DNA of 37,571 nucleotides from an uncultured Campylobacter sp. (GTDB lineage: Bacteria > Campylobacterota > Campylobacteria > Campylobacterales > Campylobacteraceae), in contig NZ_CALIMY010000170.1 of assembly GCF_938045205.1 (NCBI RefSeq), positions 1-37,571 of the forward strand. Reading direction: 5' to 3'. Below, piece by piece: positions 33,921 through 37,571 of the stretch (positions are counted from its first letter, which is position 1; the number at the start of each line of letters is the position of its first letter). The notes under the pieces are model-generated. The model was not told the DNA's origin and did no database searches. It saw only the letters and a list, made by a program, of their open reading frames with translations. Made by a program: the position numbers and the translations under genes.

Positions 33921-35126
33921 TTAGAAGCTGTATTTAGCCTCAAATCTGATGCGATCTTTTTTCTCATCAAGACCACCAGCAGCATCGTCAATCTTATAGT
34001 GAGAATACCAAGTTTTAAAGCTTAGCTTTTCATTATATTTATAAGAAATTCTACCTACTACTTCGTATGCATCGTCACCATGCGCTTTACCGTCTAGGTA
34101 ATCAGCACCAATTCTGATACCAGTATCAGGTATAGTATATCCTGCTACTACATACCAATAGTGGTTCTCGCCAGTAAAGCTTCTATAATCTAGCAACTCT
34201 TCACCTGGGCTAATGAAGGATCCTTGATCTTCAAAGGATACAAAAGAAAGGCTGTCTTTATGATCAGGTTCAAATTTCAAATAACCCGCAGCTAAATCAA
34301 CGCCAAAGAAACCAGCACTTGCTTCTGCGGCCCAGAAATCTGCATCATCGGCACCTACTACATTTTTATAGTCGCCATCGAAATCAGAAAATGCATACTG
34401 ACCTTTTACGCCGAGATTAAAATCATCAGAGATATCAAAGCTTAAAGCCAGTTCTGCAGCGAAAAGATCTGCTACATCTTCTAAAGAGTTATACCATAAT
34501 TGGAAAGATACGGGATCATATGAACCCATAAATCCTATGCCATATAGGTTATGATCGGTAGTTAGCTTATTATTTACGCTAGCCCAATCAAGGCTTGAAA
34601 TATCGCCATCGTTCTCTAGAGAATCCATCCAAAAGCCACTAATTGTTAAGCCCTCGATATCGGTACTAGTAATCTTAACGCCATCTCCATACATATCATC
34701 GGTAAAGAATGAGCCTATGCCCTGGCGACCAACTGCAATCGTAGTACCGCCGATAGTGTATCCCAAGTAAGCCTTAGCAATATCGAAATCAGAATCCGGG
34801 TCTTCTCTTCTTGCGCCGTAATTGCCATGATATTGACTATTTGAAGAAGAAGCGGATTCGCCATGATCTTCATCCATAAATCTAATGCCTACTACACCAA
34901 AGAAGTTATCGTCGATTTTAGCTTTAAAATCTACTTCCGATTTAAACTGCCAAACACCTCTATTGCTATCTGCTTTATTTTTAAGGTGATCGTGAGTATA
35001 TCGCATACGAGCGTATCCGTTTAGATCCACGTCCTTGATAGCTTCCTCTAACGGAACAGCACTTGCACTCATAGCAAGAGCACCTGCAGCGACTGCTGCC
35101 GCTAAACTAAGTTTAACTAGTTTCAT
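33921..35126 (-). CDS. porA: Campylobacter major outer membrane protein (porin)
   Basis: 401-residue trimeric outer-membrane beta-barrel porin that admits small hydrophilic solutes. The signal peptide (MKLVKLSLAAAVAAGALAMSASA) is followed by VPLEEAIKDVDLNGYARMRYTHD, the typical Campylobacter MOMP N-terminus. The rest alternates short polar and aromatic beta strands and ends in Tyr-Ser-Phe, the C-terminal Phe used by the BAM machine. ATG 35126 is fixed by AAAGGAG at spacing 7; the open frame upstream crosses the promoter. TATAAT lies about 50 bases upstream. Codon use is even and AT-leaning, as in highly expressed genes. A divergent surface-loop sequence would be expected in this family. Confidence 0.93.
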   Translation of the reverse strand: MKLVKLSLAAAVAAGALAMSASAVPLEEAIKDVDLNGYARMRYTHDHLKNKADSNRGVWQFKSEVDFKAKIDDNFFGVVGIRFMDEDHGESASSSNSQYHGNYGARREDPDSDFDIAKAYLGYTIGGTTIAVGRQGIGSFFTDDMYGDGVKITSTDIEGLTISGFWMDSLENDGDISSLDWASVNNKLTTDHNLYGIGFMGSYDPVSFQLWYNSLEDVADLFAAELALSFDISDDFNLGVKGQYAFSDFDGDYKNVVGADDADFWAAEASAGFFGVDLAAGYLKFEPDHKDSLSFVSFEDQGSFISPGEELLDYRSFTGENHYWYVVAGYTIPDTGIRIGADYLDGKAHGDDAYEVVGRISYKYNEKLSFKTWYSHYKIDDAAGGLDEKKDRIRFEAKYSF

Positions 35127-35129
35127 TTT

Positions 35130-35182
35130 GAACTCCTTTAAAAGTTTGTAAGCGCAATAGTAGCACAAAATGACAAATTATA
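35130..35182 (-). promoter_or_regulatory. porA promoter and ribosome-binding site
   Basis: A perfect TATAAT lies on the minus strand at 35177-35182. The ribosome-binding region AAAGGAGTTC is at 35139-35130. The latter is the exact complement of a segment in the small RNA predicted upstream. Confidence 0.65.
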
Positions 35183-35263
35183 TGCTTAAAATAGGCTGAA
35201 AAATACTAAAATTTTACCAAATTGTTACCGAGTATTTACCGAAAATCTAAATTTAACGGGCAT

Positions 35264-35292
35264 AAAAAAAGCGAGACCCACACAGGCCTCGC
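35264..35292 (-). terminator. Rho-independent terminator of the predicted small RNA
   Basis: On the minus strand GCGAGGCC pairs with GGTCTCGC (one G-T pair) around TGTGTG, followed directly by seven Ts. Confidence 0.8.
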
Positions 35293-35321
35293 CGATTATT
35301 GAAAGGAGTTCTAATTTCGAT
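35264..35321 (-). ncRNA. Predicted small RNA of about 58 nt with complementarity to the porA RBS
   Basis: A minus-strand promoter (TGATATAAT) at 35328-35336 and a terminator at 35264-35292 enclose a transcript too short to code for protein. It contains GAACTCCTTT (35311-35302), the perfect complement of AAAGGAGTTC at the porA ribosome-binding site. Its 5' end CCCACA can pair with TGTGGG in the terminator loop, which would leave the anti-RBS segment in a loop. This makes it a candidate translational repressor of porA, or a decoy. Expression is not shown by sequence alone. Confidence 0.5.
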
Positions 35322-35327
35322 GTGGGG

Positions 35328-35336
35328 ATTATATCA
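35328..35336 (-). promoter_or_regulatory. Extended -10 promoter of the predicted small RNA
   Basis: TGATATAAT on the minus strand is a perfect -10 with a TG extension, placing the start near 35321-35323. Confidence 0.55.
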
Positions 35337-35919
35337 GGCTGCGGTAAACAGACGGCAACACCTCTTTCATGCGGGAGAAATTTCATAAAAATTTTACGAC
35401 GTAAAATTTTATGGATAAAATTTCAAGATACGAAATTTGCAAAGCGTGGGTTTTAAAAATCCACGTAACATCTTATCAGCGGAGGATACAGCACTGAAAA
35501 CGAGCAGTCCGTGAAAAACTGCGAGAAAGAAAATTTATAAGAATTTCGCAATCAAAATTCTAGCGCCAGCCATATTTCTATAATATAAAATTTTGCGGAC
35601 AAAATGGCACTATGCAGAAAGGAATTTTAAGCGCGAAAGCAAGTGGATATGAAATGCGAGTCGAGCCATATAAGTAAGATGTGCAACGCAGAATTTCGTG
35701 AAATATAAAATTCCACAACTTATAAAATATAAAATTTATGCAGGCGTCGCGTAAAGAATCAGCGGACTTTAAAGCGCAAGCAAATCGCGCCAGCCCGCCA
35801 TGATTAAGAACAGGAAACTATTGCCTTCATAAGAGTAGGGAGCGAACACAAAAGCGTTTCGCAAATTAAAAGCAGGCTCGCTTACCCTCAAGGGCACAGC
35901 GGCTAAAAATCGCGTAGGA
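35337..35919. other. Gene-free AT-rich stretch
   Basis: About 580 bases with no supported gene. It contains a perfect AT-only-stem hairpin, AAAATTTTAC-GAC-GTAAAATTTT (35388-35410). An 82-codon minus frame at 35769-36017 mostly overlaps the lipoprotein's 3' end region and lacks a ribosome-binding site. Confidence 0.45.
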
Positions 35920-36306
35920 TTAAAAGCTGATATTTTCGCTCTCTGGTACGGCAATAGCGTCGTTTTTATGCATTTGTTTGGTCTCGATTTTGCCGATGTC
36001 ATAAGCGCGCGGAGCAACGGAACCCGCTTTGCGCGAGATGATTCGCATATCGGTGATAGCGCCTGAAGCGGTACTTATGTAGGCAGTATCTCCTGCAGCC
36101 GCATAATATCTGCTTGCACGAGCGGTGTATAGCTCGCCGCTGGATAGGTCTTTAAACGTATATACGTAAGCTGTGGAGCTTTGGCGAGTGTAGTTTACGA
36201 TCTCGGATTTTAACGAGCGTAAGTTGCCTGCAGGCGTCGGAGCGGTGCTTACGGCGCAGCCTGCGATGCCAAGAGCCAAAAGTGCGGAAAATATGAAATT
36301 TTTCAT
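35920..36306 (-). CDS. Small lipoprotein, unknown function
   Basis: 128 residues with a lipoprotein signal (MKNFIFSALLALGIAGC; lipobox GIAGC, Cys17), so it is expected to be lipid-anchored in the inner or outer membrane. The mature part is Ser/Thr/Tyr/Ala-rich (STAYVYTF, SRYYAAAGDTAYIST), short beta strands likely, with no known domain. The start has AAGGA at normal spacing. The gene stands alone, and I do not recognise the family. Confidence 0.75.
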   Translation of the reverse strand: MKNFIFSALLALGIAGCAVSTAPTPAGNLRSLKSEIVNYTRQSSTAYVYTFKDLSSGELYTARASRYYAAAGDTAYISTASGAITDMRIISRKAGSVAPRAYDIGKIETKQMHKNDAIAVPESENISF

Positions 36307-36368
36307 TCAGTATCCTTATTTGTAAAATTTGAACTTTTAGAGTAGTAGGTTTGGGCTTAAAGTTTGCT

Positions 36369-36462
36369 TTTTTGAGAGGCATCGGAGTGGAATTTAAACG
36401 ACGATGGATGCGCTTGCGTCGCTGGCATTTGTTTTTGAGGAGCGTCGAAGTGGAATTTAAAC
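36369..36462 (+). repeat. Imperfect tandem pair, unit about 63 bases
   Basis: The 31-base segments 36369-36399 and 36432-36462 share 27 bases (TTTTTGAG... to GTGGAATTTAAAC) and start 63 bases apart. A 61-codon frame starting at TTG 36351 covers both but has no ribosome-binding site. The rest of 36307-36612 is AT-rich spacer. Confidence 0.5.
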
Positions 36463-36612
36463 AGATCTCTCTTAGCGTTAGACGAAGCGAGAATGCGCTT
36501 TTGACGATTTTTCTATATATGCGGGGTAGAATTTAGCAGTAATCGCGAGCGAGACTTGGTAGTCGCGTCTAAATCAAACACGGCAGAACTTTAGCTTCTT
36601 TTACCTGGCTAG

Positions 36613-36990
36613 CTCGCATCAGCGATATTTGCTAAAATCGGGCTTGAAGGCATTAACTCTCATTTCGCGACTTTTATCCGCACGATCATCATCGCCCTAT
36701 GTCTCGCCGCATTCCTACGCTACGCTAAAGCCTGGCAGCCGTTATCGAGCCTGAGCCCTCGCAACTGGGTATTTTTGATACTAAGCGGATTAGCTACGGG
36801 CGCATCGTGGCTAGCGTATTTCAAAGCTCTGCAAATCGGCAAAGCTTATCAAGTAGCACCGATCGATAAACTAAGCGTAGTACTCGTTGTGATCATCGCC
36901 GTGATCTTTTTAGGCGAGCGCCCGAGTCTTCGCGAATGGCTCGCGCTAGCACTCATCGGCGCAGGTGTAATAATGCTAGCGTTTAAATAG
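36613..36990 (+). pseudogene. EamA/DMT-family transporter lacking its start
   Basis: The frame 36613-36990 reads LASAIFAKIGLEGINSHF, ATFIRTIIIALC, LSGLATGASWLAYFKALQ and APIDKLSVVLVVIIAVIFLGER, the usual order of small (about 140-residue, four- to five-helix) EamA transporters. The family's first 15-20 residues are missing: TAG at 36610-36612 precedes directly, and no in-frame ATG or ribosome-binding site exists. Only TTG codons further in could start it, which would remove two helices. It is therefore a pseudogene by start loss or an upstream frameshift, the remainder being uninterrupted. Confidence 0.65.
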
Positions 36991-37509
36991 GGTAAAATTT
37001 GCTTAAATATACTCTTGTGCTCTTTTTAGCCGCTACTCTCGCGCTACGCCATACGCTTTGTCGTAAGATAAACCTACTGCCGCTTCTGCAAAATTGCCGC
37101 CCTAAACCGCTATGATTTCTTATGGCTTGACATTTAGCCTACACGATTTCTAGGCATTGCCTGAAACGTGCCGGTAATCGGTTTGCCGATACCTTGCTAT
37201 AGTTAGGCGGTCTTTAGGGTAATTTTAGTTCTGCTTAAAAGTAGTGAGATTAAAATTTATGAAAAATCAGGAATTTACGCCTTAAAATTCCAAAAAATAT
37301 CGGCTCGCCGTACCATAAAATAAAATCGTATCCGCAAGTTTAAATCAGACTGGAAACTCTAAATCTACAGTATAGTCGAGCAAGCTAATTACGCAAGATG
37401 CGAATTGAAATCTTGCACACTTCCATAGCTCCGCCTAAATCTATGCACTTGCTACCTAACCCTTGCATTCGCCGCAAGCGCTAGACTTGTAGAATAATAA
37501 GCTAAGACC
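36991..37509. other. Gene-free stretch, perhaps a decayed gene
   Basis: About 520 bases with stops in all frames on inspection. On the minus strand near 37010-37080 a short piece reads GGNFAEAAVGLSYDKAYGVARE before a stop, which looks like protein. It is too short to call. Confidence 0.35.
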
Positions 37510-37517
37510 GGGAGAAA

Positions 37518-37571
37518 TTACTCTCCCTTACCCTTCTTACCCCTCTTACCTTTAGCCTTAGACGATCCCTC
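37518..37571 (-). CDS. Lysine/glycine-rich C-terminal end of a protein beyond the window
   Basis: The minus strand from the window edge reads EGSSKAKGKRGKKGKGE to a TAA at 37518-37520. Such basic tails occur on nucleic-acid-binding proteins; identity is not visible. GGGAGA-GTAATT-TCTCCC (37510-37527) forms a hairpin across the stop codon without a T-run. Confidence 0.4.
   Translation of the reverse strand, partial: EGSSKAKGKRGKKGKGE

Noticed and set aside
35769..36017. 82-codon minus-strand ORF after the lipoprotein.
   Set aside because: It overlaps the lipoprotein's end in another frame and has no ribosome-binding site.
1..37571. CRISPR arrays, tRNA or rRNA genes, and insertion sequences.
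   Set aside because: No regularly spaced repeats, no T-arm motif in a cloverleaf context, no transposase-like ORF and no terminal inverted repeats were found by eye.

Overview
The window looks like chromosome of an epsilonproteobacterium, almost certainly a Campylobacter of the higher-GC, anaerobic oral/gut type; C. gracilis is my best guess, as inference. The signs are a Campylobacter-type major outer membrane porin, AAATTT/AAAATTTTA-rich spacers, extended -10 (TTTG-n-TATAAT) promoters, and a gene order matching from memory the C. jejuni block rplY-pth-membrane protein-lysA-pheA-hisC-dxs-perR-ubiE-xseA-serC. In C. jejuni the flagellar genes fliF-fliG-fliH lie between hisC and dxs. Here hisC and dxs overlap, as expected for an aflagellate relative.

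Layout. 1-3001: the end of an unknown gene, then serB, tal and a PilT-type ATPase, tightly packed. 3046-16172: a long + strand housekeeping run (rplY, pth, an LptF/G permease, lysA, a repeat-rich small ORF, pheA, hisC, dxs, perR, a CYTH-CHAD protein, ubiE, xseA, serC), mostly with overlapping starts and stops. 16173-18626: accessory and sparse, with a small secreted DUF333-like protein, a possible structured RNA ending in a strong terminator, an orphan - strand gene and a GC-rich non-coding patch. 18627-23041: a - strand operon for a 61-residue ORF, a FecCD permease, an ABC ATPase, a periplasmic binding protein, a class C radical SAM enzyme and a flavodoxin. I read it as anaerobic haem uptake and opening (ChuW/HutW/HmuW-like) behind a candidate Fur box. 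23328-25697: cstA with its small DUF466 partner and a foldable leader. 25698-28077: an unknown membrane-anchored protein and the decayed tail of a relative. 28078-31183 (- strand): a fluoride channel, an NhaC antiporter and an SDR oxidoreductase. 31391-32716: a frameshifted membrane protein and a decayed gene. 32717-35126 (- strand): a DJ-1 protein, a cytochrome c and the porin. 35264-35333 holds a promoter plus terminator that would make an RNA of about 58 nt carrying 10 nt perfectly complementary to the porin ribosome-binding site. 35920-37571: a lipoprotein, a start-less EamA transporter and the end of a lysine-rich protein.

How the genes work together. serC and serB give two of the three serine synthesis steps. 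pheA, hisC and lysA make amino acids, dxs makes isoprenoid precursors, and ubiE finishes menaquinone. The permease, ATPase and binding protein would bring haem or another iron chelate into the cytoplasm, where the radical SAM enzyme and flavodoxin could release iron without oxygen. The most novel points are this haem operon with its leading small ORF, the candidate porin-targeting RNA, the expansion inside LysA next to an ORF made of LNF repeats, and the cstA leader. No tRNA, rRNA, insertion sequence or CRISPR array was seen.
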